DNA from: Thiohalocapsa sp963704155
GTDB lineage: Bacteria > Pseudomonadota > Gammaproteobacteria > Chromatiales > Chromatiaceae
Length of the DNA stretch: 64,000 nt
Assembly (NCBI GenBank): GCA_963704155.1
Contig: CAVPHF010000039.1
Location: 62,001 to 126,000 of the forward strand
Reading direction: 5' to 3'
The notes beneath the pieces were generated by a model that was not told where the DNA came from, made no database searches, and saw nothing but the letters and a program-made list of their open reading frames with translations. Numbering within the stretch: position 1 is the stretch's first letter; each line of letters starts with the position of its first letter. This document shows positions 26,896 to 36,207 of the stretch, piece by piece. The position numbers and the translations under genes were made by a program.

Positions 26896-27822
26896 ATGAA
26901 CCTGCGCGACATGAAGTACATACTCGCCGTGGCGGAAAGCCGCCACTTCGGGCGCGCGGCGGAGCGCTGCTTCGTTAGTCAACCGACCCTGAGCGGACAG
27001 ATCAAGAAGCTCGAGGAGGCGCTTGGCGTGACCATCTTCGAGCGCACCAATCGCTCGGTCGAGGTCACCCCGATAGGCAACACCATCCTGGAACACGCGC
27101 GGCTGCTCCTGGAGCAGGCCGACGCCATCGAGCAGGTGGCACGCGCCCATCAGGACCCCTTGGCCGGTCCGTTGCGAATCGGCGCCATCCCGACGCTCAG
27201 TCCTTACCTGCTGCCATTGATCCTGGTGCCGCTGAAACGGCGTTATCCACAGCTGAAGCTAGTGTTGTTCGAGGAGATCACTGACTCGCTGCTGAAGCGG
27301 GTGCAGCACCATGAGCTGGATGCCGCGCTGCTGGCCACGCCGGTCTCAGACCCGGACCTCGCCATGCTGCCGCTGTTCGACGAGCCGTTTTGGCTGGCGC
27401 ATCCGCGCAAGCACCCGCTCTACGACAAAGACGAGATCACCGAGACCGATCTGGAGAGCATCGACTTGCTGCTGCTGTCAGAAGGACATTGTCTGACACA
27501 CCAAGTCATGGAAGTCTGCCATCTGGTCGACCGCCCACGTGACGGCGAAATGGCAGATCTGCGGGCGGCGAGTCTGGAGACGCTGTTGCAACTGGTGGGC
27601 GCAGGCTTCGGCTGCACGCTGGTGCCGGCACTGGCGATCCGCGGCGGCTGGATGACGGACAGCGGCATCATCGCGCGACGCCTGGAGTTCGATGACGCCT
27701 ATCGCCGCATCTCACTGGTTTATCGCCGCAGTTTCCCACGCCGCGCGGCATTGGACGCCTTCGCCGAGACCCTGCGCGAGCACTTGCCCAATACGGTGCG
27801 TTCCATTGCGTCCGCGGGCTGA
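26896..27822 (+). CDS. oxyR: Hydrogen-peroxide-sensing regulator OxyR
   Basis: A 308-residue LysR-type regulator. The N-terminal helix-turn-helix is SRHFGRAAERCFVSQPTLSG. The peroxide-sensing pair Cys199 and Cys208 (EGHCLTHQVMEVC) matches the spacing and numbering of E. coli OxyR, so I am confident of the assignment rather than a generic LysR protein. Oxidation forms a disulfide and activates peroxide-defence genes. It starts four bases after corA stops. None of the usual target genes (ahpC, katG, dps) is adjacent. Confidence 0.95.
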   Translation: MNLRDMKYILAVAESRHFGRAAERCFVSQPTLSGQIKKLEEALGVTIFERTNRSVEVTPIGNTILEHARLLLEQADAIEQVARAHQDPLAGPLRIGAIPTLSPYLLPLILVPLKRRYPQLKLVLFEEITDSLLKRVQHHELDAALLATPVSDPDLAMLPLFDEPFWLAHPRKHPLYDKDEITETDLESIDLLLLSEGHCLTHQVMEVCHLVDRPRDGEMADLRAASLETLLQLVGAGFGCTLVPALAIRGGWMTDSGIIARRLEFDDAYRRISLVYRRSFPRRAALDAFAETLREHLPNTVRSIASAG

Positions 27823-27888
27823 TTGCATCTGCGCGGGTGCCTGTCGCGTCAAGCCCGCTGGAGCCTTCAGGGCATGGCACGAGCATCC

Positions 27889-30096
27889 ATGAACGAGCAG
27901 CAGTTCTTCGCCACCGCCGCCCGCAATCTGGAAACCCTGCTCGCCGAGGAACTGCGAGGGCTGGGACTGCAAACGGCCGTGGAGACCCGCGCCGGCGTGC
28001 GCTTTTCCGGCAGCCTGCGCGACGCCTACCGGGTCTGTTTGTGGTCGCGCATCGCCAACCGTGTGTTGCTGCCGCTGGCGCAGTTCGAGGCCGCGGACGC
28101 GGACGCGCTCTACGCCGGCGTGCAGCGCATCGACTGGTCCGCGCATCTCGACCCCGAGCGCACCTTCGCGGTGCATGCCGACGCCGCGCGCTCCGGCATC
28201 ACTCACGGGCATTTCGCAGCGCTGAGGATCAAGGATGCCGTCGTCGATCAGTTTCGCGATCGCACCGGCAGCCGACCCGACGTCGACGCGGAGCGCCCGG
28301 ACCTGGCACTGCACTGCCACCTGTTCCGCGACCAGGCGACCCTGTCGCTCGATCTGTCCGGTGAATCGCTGCACCGACGCGGCTACCGCACGGACGGCGG
28401 CGCCGCGCCGCTGAAGGAGACCCTGGCCGCGGCCATACTGCTTCGAGCCGGCTGGCCAGCCAGCGCCGCGGCCGGCGGCCACCTGCTCGACCCGCTTTGC
28501 GGATCTGGCACCCTACCAATCGAGGCGGCGATGATTGCGGCCGACATCGCACCCGGTCTGTTGCGCCGACACTGGGGCTTCACCGGCTGGCTCCAGCATG
28601 ATGCCGAGGCTTGGCATGGGCTGCTGACAGAGGCCCGGGAACGCAGGGCGGCCGGACTGCGGGCGCTGCATGCGGCCAAGACTTCGATCCGCGGATCGGA
28701 CCGGGATGCACGAATGATTCGCGCCGCAAGCGATAACGCAGAGCGAGCCGGACTAACGCCTTGCATCGCCTTCGAGCAGCGCGAGCTGGCCGATTGCCGT
28801 CCAGTAGAGCCTCAGCGTCATGGGCTTTTCGTGACCAATCCGCCTTATGGTGTGCGGCTTGGCGCGGAGACCGATTTGCCCCGGCTCTTCGCGCAACTCG
28901 GCAACCTGTTGAAGACCCATTTCGACGGCTGGCAGGCGGCCGTCATGACCGGCGACCCGGAGCTTGGCAAGCGCATGGGGCTTCGCGCAAGTCGCTTTCA
29001 CACCTTGTATAACGGACCGGTCGAATGCCGTCTGCTGCATTTCGAGGTCAGCACTCAGGCGCATGTCTCCGATAAGCCGCGGCCACTGCCCGCCGCCGAA
29101 CGCGGTCCCGGCGCCGAGATGCTGGCGAATCGTCTGCGCAAGAATCAGAAGGCACTGGCCAAATGGCTCAGCAAGGAGGGTATCTCTTGCTATCGGCTCT
29201 ATGACGCCGACCTGCCTGAATATGCGCTGGCGGTCGACATCTACGGCGCTGCCGATCCACGGACACCGACGCGCCGGTTCGTCCAGGTCCACGAATACGC
29301 CGCGCCGGCCAGCGTCGATCCGCGCGCCGCAAGGCGCCGCTTGCGTGAGGCCATCGGGGTGGTTACCGAGGTGCTTGCGGTCGACGACCAGGATGTCTTC
29401 TTCAAACTGCGGCAGCCGCAAAAGGGCAAGGAGCAATACGAGCGATTGGCTGACACGGGGCGTTTCCACCAAGTCAGTGAGGATGGACTGCGGCTGCTGG
29501 TCAACTTCGAGGACTATCTGGACACCGGCTTGTTTCTCGATCATCGCGAGACGCGCCGATTGCTCGGGCGGCTGGCGCGGGGCCGTCGCTTCCTCAATCT
29601 CTTCGGCTATACCGGCAGCGCCAGTGTACACGCCGCCAACGGTGGTGCGCTCGGCACCACCACGGTCGACATGTCACGCACCTACATCGACTGGGCACGG
29701 CGCAATCTCGCCATGAACGGATTCACCGGGCGCGACCATGAGTTGATACAGGCAGACTGCATTGACTGGCTGCGCAATGCACGCGCCTACCATGGGCGCT
29801 TCGGGCTAGTCTTCCTCGACCCGCCCACCTTTTCGACCTCAAAACGCATGCGCGGCAGCTTCGACGTGCAACGCGACCATGTCGAGCTGATTCACTCGGC
29901 CGCCGCGCTGCTGGCCGCGGACGGCGATCTCGTCTTCTCCAACAATAAGCGCCGTTTCCAGCTCGACGCCGAAGCGCTCACTGAGTTGGATACGCAGGAC
30001 ATCACCGCGGAGACCATTCCGCGCGATTTCCAGCGCAATCCGAGGATTCACCGCTGTTGGCGCATCCGGCGCCGCCACCACGGCGGTCCCGGCTAG
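27889..30096 (+). CDS. rlmKL: 23S rRNA bifunctional methyltransferase RlmKL
   Basis: A 735-residue two-domain methyltransferase. The N-terminal half has a THUMP region and an m2G domain with the NPPY motif (FVTNPPYGVRLG). The C-terminal half is a second Rossmann domain with LDPPTFSTSKRMRG and NLFGYTGSASVHAANGG. The two halves modify G2445 (m2G) and G2069 (m7G) of 23S rRNA. The frame is open from a TTG at 27823 directly after oxyR, but the ATG at 27889 (MNEQQFFATAA) is the natural start. Convergent with the RND permease gene, with 14 bases between. Confidence 0.95.
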   Translation: MNEQQFFATAARNLETLLAEELRGLGLQTAVETRAGVRFSGSLRDAYRVCLWSRIANRVLLPLAQFEAADADALYAGVQRIDWSAHLDPERTFAVHADAARSGITHGHFAALRIKDAVVDQFRDRTGSRPDVDAERPDLALHCHLFRDQATLSLDLSGESLHRRGYRTDGGAAPLKETLAAAILLRAGWPASAAAGGHLLDPLCGSGTLPIEAAMIAADIAPGLLRRHWGFTGWLQHDAEAWHGLLTEARERRAAGLRALHAAKTSIRGSDRDARMIRAASDNAERAGLTPCIAFEQRELADCRPVEPQRHGLFVTNPPYGVRLGAETDLPRLFAQLGNLLKTHFDGWQAAVMTGDPELGKRMGLRASRFHTLYNGPVECRLLHFEVSTQAHVSDKPRPLPAAERGPGAEMLANRLRKNQKALAKWLSKEGISCYRLYDADLPEYALAVDIYGAADPRTPTRRFVQVHEYAAPASVDPRAARRRLREAIGVVTEVLAVDDQDVFFKLRQPQKGKEQYERLADTGRFHQVSEDGLRLLVNFEDYLDTGLFLDHRETRRLLGRLARGRRFLNLFGYTGSASVHAANGGALGTTTVDMSRTYIDWARRNLAMNGFTGRDHELIQADCIDWLRNARAYHGRFGLVFLDPPTFSTSKRMRGSFDVQRDHVELIHSAAALLAADGDLVFSNNKRRFQLDAEALTELDTQDITAETIPRDFQRNPRIHRCWRIRRRHHGGPG

Positions 30097-30110
30097 ACGG
30101 TTTCTATCAT

Positions 30111-33100
30111 TTAGCGCTTCACGACCGCCGCGCCTTCATCCGCCAAGGCGCCGAACCAGCGCTTCAACCGCCCGTGCGCGCTCTCATGCATGGACAGCAG
30201 GGACGGGATCACCAGCAGCACCAGCACGGTCGCAAAGCCGAGACCGAAAGCGATGGATGTAGCCATCGGTATCAGGAACTGCGCCTGGTAGGACTTCTCG
30301 AACAACAGCGGCGTCAGGCCGGCGATGGTGGTCAGCGAGGTCAGCAAGACCGCTCGCAGGCGCTGGCAGGCTGCCTCGACCAGCGCCTGCCCGATGGCCA
30401 TACCCTCTGCACGCAGATTCTTGTAAAAGCTGACCAGTATGATCGAGTCGTTGACGACGATGCCGGACAGCCCGAACATGCCGAACAGCGACAGGATGGT
30501 CAGGTCGATGCCCATCAGCCAGTGGCCGAACAGCGCACCGGTGAGGCCGAACGGGATCACCGCCATCACCACCAGCGGCCAGCCGTAGGACGAGAACACC
30601 CAAGCGAGGATCAGGTAGATTAGGATCAGTCCCAGGATCAGGCCCTTGCGCATGTCCGACAGGGTGTCGCGTTGGTCGGCGGAGCGCCCTTCGAACGAAT
30701 GCTCGATGCCATAGTCGCGCCGCAGCTCTTCCAGGGGTCCTTCTTCCAGCGCGGCGATGATTCGGTCGGCGTTGTTGACGGTACCGTCAACATCGGCCGT
30801 CACCTCCACCGCGAGGCGACCATCGGCATGGCGCAGCACCTCGAAGCCGCGCCGCGACTGCCACTCCGCAACTGCCGTCAGCGGCACCGAGCGGCCGTCC
30901 GGCGTGCGCACGTTCAGCCGGTAAAGACTGCTCAGGCGGTTGCGCTCGGCCTCGGGAAGGCGCACGCGGACCTCCACCTCGTCGGCACCGTCCTGGAAGA
31001 TCTGCACCAGTTGCCCATCGAACGCGGTGCGCAACTGTTGGCCCAAATCGGCTACGGTCAGACCAAGCGCCTCGCCAGCCGGCGTCAGCGAGTAGATCAA
31101 TTGCTCACGGCCATAGGCCATGTCGTCCTCGACCTCGAGCACGCCCTCGATACCACCAAGCGTCTCTGCAAGATCGATGGCAGCAAACTTCAGCTGCTCG
31201 GCATTGGCGCCACTCAGCCGAATGGTCAGGTCGCGCCCGGGCGGTCCGACCCGGCGCGCGGCGATATTGAGAACCTCCAACCCGGGCGGCTGCACGATGC
31301 GCTCGCGCCAAGCGAGAATGAACTGGTTGTTGCGCACGCTGCGCGCGTCCGGCTCGGTGAGCTCGATTTGCAGGCCGCCAAGCTGATCGGCAGCGGCGCC
31401 ACTACCCTTGGAGCCGTGATAGGCGAGCACGACATTGATCAGCCGGCCCTGATCGAGCTCGCGCTCGGTCTGATGGAGTGTCTGTTCGAGATGGACGAGA
31501 AACTCGTCGACCGTGGCACGCGGCGTCCCGGCGACGAAGGTCACATTGGCGCTCAGGATTTGCGATTCCGGAGTCGGAAAAAACACAAAACTGACTCGCC
31601 CACCCGCGATCAAACCAACCGCGACAATCAGCATGGCCACCGCGCTGGCCACGGTGGTGAAACGGTTGCGGATCGCGACCGCGGCGAAGGGCCGGAACAG
31701 CCGGTCGCGCAGGTACTCGAAGCCGCGATCGAGCCGCGCTCGAATCGATCCCGGCTTGACCTTGTGCGAGTGCACGAAGGCATTGCGCAAATGCCCAGGA
31801 AGCACCAGGAAGCTCTCCACGAGCGAGGCCAGGATTACGCAGATGATGACCAAGGGGATCGCACCCAGGATGTTGCCGATGCGCCCGCCGACCAGCATCA
31901 GCGGCAGAAACGCGGCAATCGTGGTCAGCGACGAGGCGATCACCGGCGCCAGCATTCGCCGGGCGCCGCCCTCGGCTGCCAGCAGCGGCGCCTCACCCAT
32001 CTGGTAGTGCGCCATGGCGTCCTCGCCGACGACGATAGCGTCATCGACGATGATGCCGAGCGCCATGATCAGCGCGAACAGGCTGATCATGTTGATGCTG
32101 CCGCCGCTCAGGTAAAGGATGAACAGCGTCGCCGCGAAGGACACCGGGATACCCCAGGCGACCCAGAAGGCGACCCGGCCGGTCAGAAACAGATACAGGA
32201 TCAGCACCACCAGCACGAGGCCGCCGACGCCGTTTCGCACCAGCAGCATGATGCGGTCACGCACCAGCTCCCAGGAGGCGTCGTAGACCGTGATCTCGAC
32301 GCCCGGCGGCAGTGTCGGGCGCGTCTCTTCGAGCCACTGCGCCAGGTTGCGGGCGGCCTCCAGGGTGTCGCCCTGCTCCGATCGCTGCACGACCATCTCA
32401 ACCGCGGGCTTGGCATCGACGGTCACGCCAACCGAATTGTCGCTGGCAACCCGCTCGATCTCGGCAATGTCGCCCAGATTGACACGCAGCGCGTTGTCGC
32501 TGCGCACCGGCAATCCGGCGAATTCCTGTGGGTCGCGGCGCTTGTCCAGACTGCGCAGCTCACGCGCACCCTCGCCGCGGCCGACCGATCCGGCCGGCAG
32601 GTCGCGGCTGAAGTCGGCCACACGCCGGCCGATCTCCTGCAGGCCGAGTTCGAGCTGCTCGAGCTGTTCGTTCGCCACCTGGACGCTGATTTCCTCATCC
32701 GGCAGGCCGGTGATATCGACCTTGTCCAGACCGCGGTCCAGTAATTCGGTCTCGAACCGGCGTACCAGCGCGCGCATCTCGTCCGGTTCGCTGAGCCCGG
32801 TGATCAACAACCGCGCCACCTGCTCATAGCGCGTCAGCAGCGACACCTCGGGCTTCTCGGCATCCTGCGGAAAATTACGGAACTCGTCGACGAAGCGGCG
32901 CACCTGATCGAGCGCCAACAGGGGGTCGGTGCCCTCGTTGAACTCAAGCGTGATGGCCGAGATGCCCTGGCTGGACGTCGAAGACATCTTGTCCAGATTG
33001 TCGACGCTGCGCAGCCTTTGCTCCAGCGGGTTGGTGATACCGTCTTCGATATCCTCGGCGCTGGCGCCGCTCCAGACCACGCGCACCTGCACAATCTCCA

Positions 33101-33248
33101 GCTCGAAGGTCGGGAAGAACTGGACATTGAGGCGATCCAGGGCAAAGGCGCCGCTCATGATCATGATGATCATCAACAGGTTGGCCGCGACCTTGTGGTG
33201 CGCGAATAGGCCGATCAGATCGGCGCGATGCTTCATCGGCTCAGTCAC
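30111..33248 (-). CDS. RND efflux permease, AcrB/CusA-like
   Basis: A 1,045-residue RND transporter with twelve predicted helices and two periplasmic loops. A proton-relay Asp pair is present in MALGIIVDDAIVVGEDA (helix 4). The N-terminus has AHHKVAANLLMIIMIMSG, and the second half repeats the layout with SLFGMFGLSGIVVNDSIIL. It pumps substrates out with the adaptor encoded upstream; substrate unknown. The possible starts are a GTG at 33248, overlapping the adaptor stop as GTGA, and the ATG at 33236 (MKHRADLIGL). No outer-membrane factor is adjacent. Confidence 0.95.
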   Translation of the reverse strand: MTEPMKHRADLIGLFAHHKVAANLLMIIMIMSGAFALDRLNVQFFPTFELEIVQVRVVWSGASAEDIEDGITNPLEQRLRSVDNLDKMSSTSSQGISAITLEFNEGTDPLLALDQVRRFVDEFRNFPQDAEKPEVSLLTRYEQVARLLITGLSEPDEMRALVRRFETELLDRGLDKVDITGLPDEEISVQVANEQLEQLELGLQEIGRRVADFSRDLPAGSVGRGEGARELRSLDKRRDPQEFAGLPVRSDNALRVNLGDIAEIERVASDNSVGVTVDAKPAVEMVVQRSEQGDTLEAARNLAQWLEETRPTLPPGVEITVYDASWELVRDRIMLLVRNGVGGLVLVVLILYLFLTGRVAFWVAWGIPVSFAATLFILYLSGGSINMISLFALIMALGIIVDDAIVVGEDAMAHYQMGEAPLLAAEGGARRMLAPVIASSLTTIAAFLPLMLVGGRIGNILGAIPLVIICVILASLVESFLVLPGHLRNAFVHSHKVKPGSIRARLDRGFEYLRDRLFRPFAAVAIRNRFTTVASAVAMLIVAVGLIAGGRVSFVFFPTPESQILSANVTFVAGTPRATVDEFLVHLEQTLHQTERELDQGRLINVVLAYHGSKGSGAAADQLGGLQIELTEPDARSVRNNQFILAWRERIVQPPGLEVLNIAARRVGPPGRDLTIRLSGANAEQLKFAAIDLAETLGGIEGVLEVEDDMAYGREQLIYSLTPAGEALGLTVADLGQQLRTAFDGQLVQIFQDGADEVEVRVRLPEAERNRLSSLYRLNVRTPDGRSVPLTAVAEWQSRRGFEVLRHADGRLAVEVTADVDGTVNNADRIIAALEEGPLEELRRDYGIEHSFEGRSADQRDTLSDMRKGLILGLILIYLILAWVFSSYGWPLVVMAVIPFGLTGALFGHWLMGIDLTILSLFGMFGLSGIVVNDSIILVSFYKNLRAEGMAIGQALVEAACQRLRAVLLTSLTTIAGLTPLLFEKSYQAQFLIPMATSIAFGLGFATVLVLLVIPSLLSMHESAHGRLKRWFGALADEGAAVVKR

Positions 33249-34549
33249 TGCACGGCGCTCCGGGCATCGCTGTCGACGCCCGTTTCAGGTTCTCCAGGCG
33301 CCTTGGCCATGGCCTGCTCGGCGACGGTCTCGACGCGCAGCCCATCCATCGCGTTGGGCATGTGGGTGGTAACGATCAGGTCGCCGGCCTCTAACTGCGG
33401 CGAATGCACCAGCAATCGCTCGCTGCCATCCTCTTCGACGCGACCGCCCAATGTCTCGACCCGGACGCCGACCATTCGGCCATCCTCGAGCTTGTACAGC
33501 CGATCACCGCCGTAGACGGCGCGAAACGGCACAGCAATGCTGTCTTCGCGCATCGGGCGCTGCATGCGGACCGTGAGCATTTGTCCCAAGCGCAGCACAT
33601 GCGGATCATCGAGCACGCGGAACAGGCCATCGACGCCGCTGGGATCAGCCTCACCAGCGAGGCGGTCGAGCTGTAGGCGAATCGTCTCGCTGCCGAGGCG
33701 GGCGCTGGCCAGCATCGGTTCCTCGCCGGTCATGGCTTGGATCAGTTCGCCCTGATAGGGCGCCGGGACGCGGGCGCGCACCTGCAGGCTGTCCAGCGCG
33801 TACATGCGCGCGAGCACGGCGCCCTTGGCCACCTGGTCGCCCTCGGTGACCTCGACGCCGGTGACTATGCCATCGTAGGGGGCTCGCACTGTGGCCCGCT
33901 CATGCTCGAGATTCAGCTCCTGCAATCGTGCCCTGGCGCTGGTCAACCGGGATTCGAGCCCGCGGATGCGCGTCGGATGATCGGCCAGGCTCATTTCACG
34001 ATTGCTGACCGTGAGCGCCTGTTGCGCCTCGGCCTGCTTGGCCTCGTCGAGTGCCTGCTCTGCCCCAACCTTCTGCTGCTTGAGCCGCTCTTGGCGGGCC
34101 ACTGCATCGCGAGCGATTTCGAGCAGGCGGCGCTCCTGCCGCAGCGCGCGCTGGTCGGTCTCATCACGATTGCGCTCGCTCGCGATGTCCGCCTCCAGAC
34201 CAGCGATCTCGGCCTCGACCTGAGCGATGCGCGGCAGAAAGTCGCGCTCGTCCAGTCGCAGCAGCAGCTGGCCGCGTTCAACGAGGTCACCGTCGCGCAC
34301 CGCCACCTCCGCAACCCATGCGCCGGCCGCGGCGGTCGCCTTCAGAAGATCCGGCGTCTCGACGCGGCCATAGAGTTCCAGTTCAGGAGCTAGGCGCCGA
34401 AGCTCGGCGGGTGCAACGTCGACGCGCCAAACCCGCTCCTGGATTTGCGGAGGCTCCTGTTCCGGCTTGCTGGCCTTGAGCAGGCGAAATACGCCGACGC
34501 CGACGGCGAGGATCAGAACCGGTAGAAGAATTTTAAGAGCAAGGCGCAC
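33245..34549 (-). CDS. RND periplasmic adaptor (membrane-fusion protein)
   Basis: A 434-residue adaptor. An N-terminal anchor (LKILLPVLILAVGVGVFRLL) leads to a lipoyl half-motif AWVAEVAVRDGDLVERGQL, a long coiled-coil hairpin (about 95-210), the second half-motif ERATVRAPYDGIVTGVEV, and beta-barrel and membrane-proximal domains. It overlaps the RND permease start and is surely its partner. The start is a GTG at 34549 with a weak AGG site upstream. Upstream, 839 bases carry no clear gene. Confidence 0.92.
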   Translation of the reverse strand: MRLALKILLPVLILAVGVGVFRLLKASKPEQEPPQIQERVWRVDVAPAELRRLAPELELYGRVETPDLLKATAAAGAWVAEVAVRDGDLVERGQLLLRLDERDFLPRIAQVEAEIAGLEADIASERNRDETDQRALRQERRLLEIARDAVARQERLKQQKVGAEQALDEAKQAEAQQALTVSNREMSLADHPTRIRGLESRLTSARARLQELNLEHERATVRAPYDGIVTGVEVTEGDQVAKGAVLARMYALDSLQVRARVPAPYQGELIQAMTGEEPMLASARLGSETIRLQLDRLAGEADPSGVDGLFRVLDDPHVLRLGQMLTVRMQRPMREDSIAVPFRAVYGGDRLYKLEDGRMVGVRVETLGGRVEEDGSERLLVHSPQLEAGDLIVTTHMPNAMDGLRVETVAEQAMAKAPGEPETGVDSDARSAVQ

Positions 34550-35388
34550 GCGAGAGACCTGTCATGTTAGCGATTGACCACCCTTAGGAAAAGATAGGGA
34601 GGATCTGGGCAGGCCGCCCAAGCCTCGCCAACCACAGGGACCGACGAGGCCGACGGTGCTCCAGCGGGTAGTTAGTGTCGGGGTGAGAACCCGAAATGAC
34701 AACGACAAGCGTCATGGGTCAAGGCCAACGGCCAACTCGGCGAGCTGGTTCTGAGTCGTCGCCGGCGGACGTTGCTTGGATACCACCCTGCGACGCACAA
34801 GGGCGGGTCGCTCGATGCGATCCGGCGGCAAAAACACACCGCCTGTCAACCAAACGCAACCAGCGGTAGGAATGTCGGTGGATCGAGGCTACTTGGCGAT
34901 CGAGCGAGCGCCTACACTTCTCAGGTTAGGAGATTTGCCGACGGCGCGACGCAGCGCTCGCTTCGCGCTATGGGTGGTGGATCCCGGCCTTGACGACCAG
35001 ATGCTGAGCGAAGTGGACAAGCCACCGGGCATGTCTCGACTTTGGCACATGGCGCGATTAGCACCAAGGGCAGGCGCCAGTTCCGAGCAGACCACGCTCA
35101 ACTGCTTCGCCACTCTACCCTTCTGCTGGGGCAGGCGTCGCAGATTGCGCAGAATTGCCGCAAGAAGGCCGACGTGGGTCTCGAAAGTCATTGGAATCGT
35201 GGCGTATAAACTAGGCATGTAAACGCAAACGAGCGATAGCAGCGAAACAGTCGACATGGAAGTCGTGCGGGGCGAGCAAATCTTCGCTTCAGATCCCGGC
35301 AGACGGTGGGACCTGTCGGCCATATAGCTGACCGCCGTGCCGGGAGGGCGGGCGCGATCTACTTAGAACTCTAACGAAGGCGATTGGT
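34550..35388. other. Long intergenic stretch without a supportable gene
   Basis: About 840 bases between the RND adaptor and the RRM-like gene. Two overlapping open frames exist (34776-35222 plus, 34889-35323 minus), but neither has a convincing ribosome site, family motif or protein-like composition; the plus frame starts with TTG. A small hairpin-prone sequence (tcggggtgagaacccga) lies near 34678. The region may be decayed sequence. I see no tRNA or insertion-sequence ends in it. Confidence 0.6.
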
Positions 35389-35952
35389 ATGTTTGGAAGA
35401 ACGGGGGCACTCCTCCTTTGCGTCAGTAACCTGCCGCACGGAGTGTCGCGTAAGGACCTGAAGCAGTTCGTTCGCAACGCGGCGACCAGGTTACGCGGCG
35501 AGTCATCACGCCCGACTCCTGCCGTGATCGACTGCACCATTGTACGCCTCACCAACCCGCACGACGGCCGCATCTCCCATGACGGCTTGGTGTCGATCAA
35601 GCCTGCTAAGCTTGCGCTTACGCTCATTGCCGAGCTGCAGCGAACTCCACTGCGCGGGCGCTTCGTAAAGGTCTGCCGCTATCGACACGGCAGCTCAAAT
35701 CTCAGCGGTCGCGTCGAAACCAAGACCATCAGCGATCTGCTGCGTGGCGGCGATGAGAGCGATCCGGCGACAGAGCGTCTGCCAATGAAGGTGGACTTGG
35801 TGTCCAGCACGGGGCCGAGCCCGAGACCCAGAATTCCACTCCCCGAAACGGCGACCAATGCAAACGTGAGCGCCGATCCTGAGTCGAAATCGACCCAGGC
35901 CTCAGACTCCAACCCCCGCGAGGCTGATAACGGCAGCGTCTTCGCTCACTAA
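35389..35952 (+). CDS. RRM-like RNA-binding protein with disordered tail
   Basis: A 187-residue protein. The first 100 residues resemble a single RNA recognition motif: LLLCVSNLPHGVSRKDLK at strand 1 (RNP2-like LCVSNLP), then HDGLVSIKPAKLALTLI in the RNP1 position, and LRGRFVKVCRYRHGSSN as the last strand with a basic end. The RNP1 aromatic residues are replaced (DGLVSI), so it is a divergent member. The C-terminal 85 residues are rich in Pro, Ser, Thr and acidic residues and look disordered. The ATG at 35389 has AAGG about ten bases upstream. RNA target unknown. Confidence 0.6.
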   Translation: MFGRTGALLLCVSNLPHGVSRKDLKQFVRNAATRLRGESSRPTPAVIDCTIVRLTNPHDGRISHDGLVSIKPAKLALTLIAELQRTPLRGRFVKVCRYRHGSSNLSGRVETKTISDLLRGGDESDPATERLPMKVDLVSSTGPSPRPRIPLPETATNANVSADPESKSTQASDSNPREADNGSVFAH

Positions 35953-36207
35953 GCGCACTAAGCGCTGCACCAGTGTCGCATCGGCGTCGCACACAGTCCT
36001 TTTCTCGATCTGCCCCCAGTCGCGTCTAGCGAACCACCGAGCATCACCCGCCTACCCTTTAAACCTAGTTTTTTCATTGAAATTCGTCGCCGGATGCTTC
36101 TGAGCTGATCCTCGTCAATGTCGGCAGGCCATCCCGACCTTGCAAGGATGCTATAACCTGTTAACTGGGGCCCAAAAAACTACAACGACGCCCCAGGGAT
36201 CGATGCC

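Noticed and set aside
30672..32744. 690-residue open frame on the plus strand
   Set aside because: It is antisense to the RND permease and has no motif or ribosome site; a high-GC shadow.
34776..35323. Two overlapping open frames (148 and 144 residues) in the long gap
   Set aside because: No motif, no ribosome site, TTG start on one; they also contradict each other on opposite strands.
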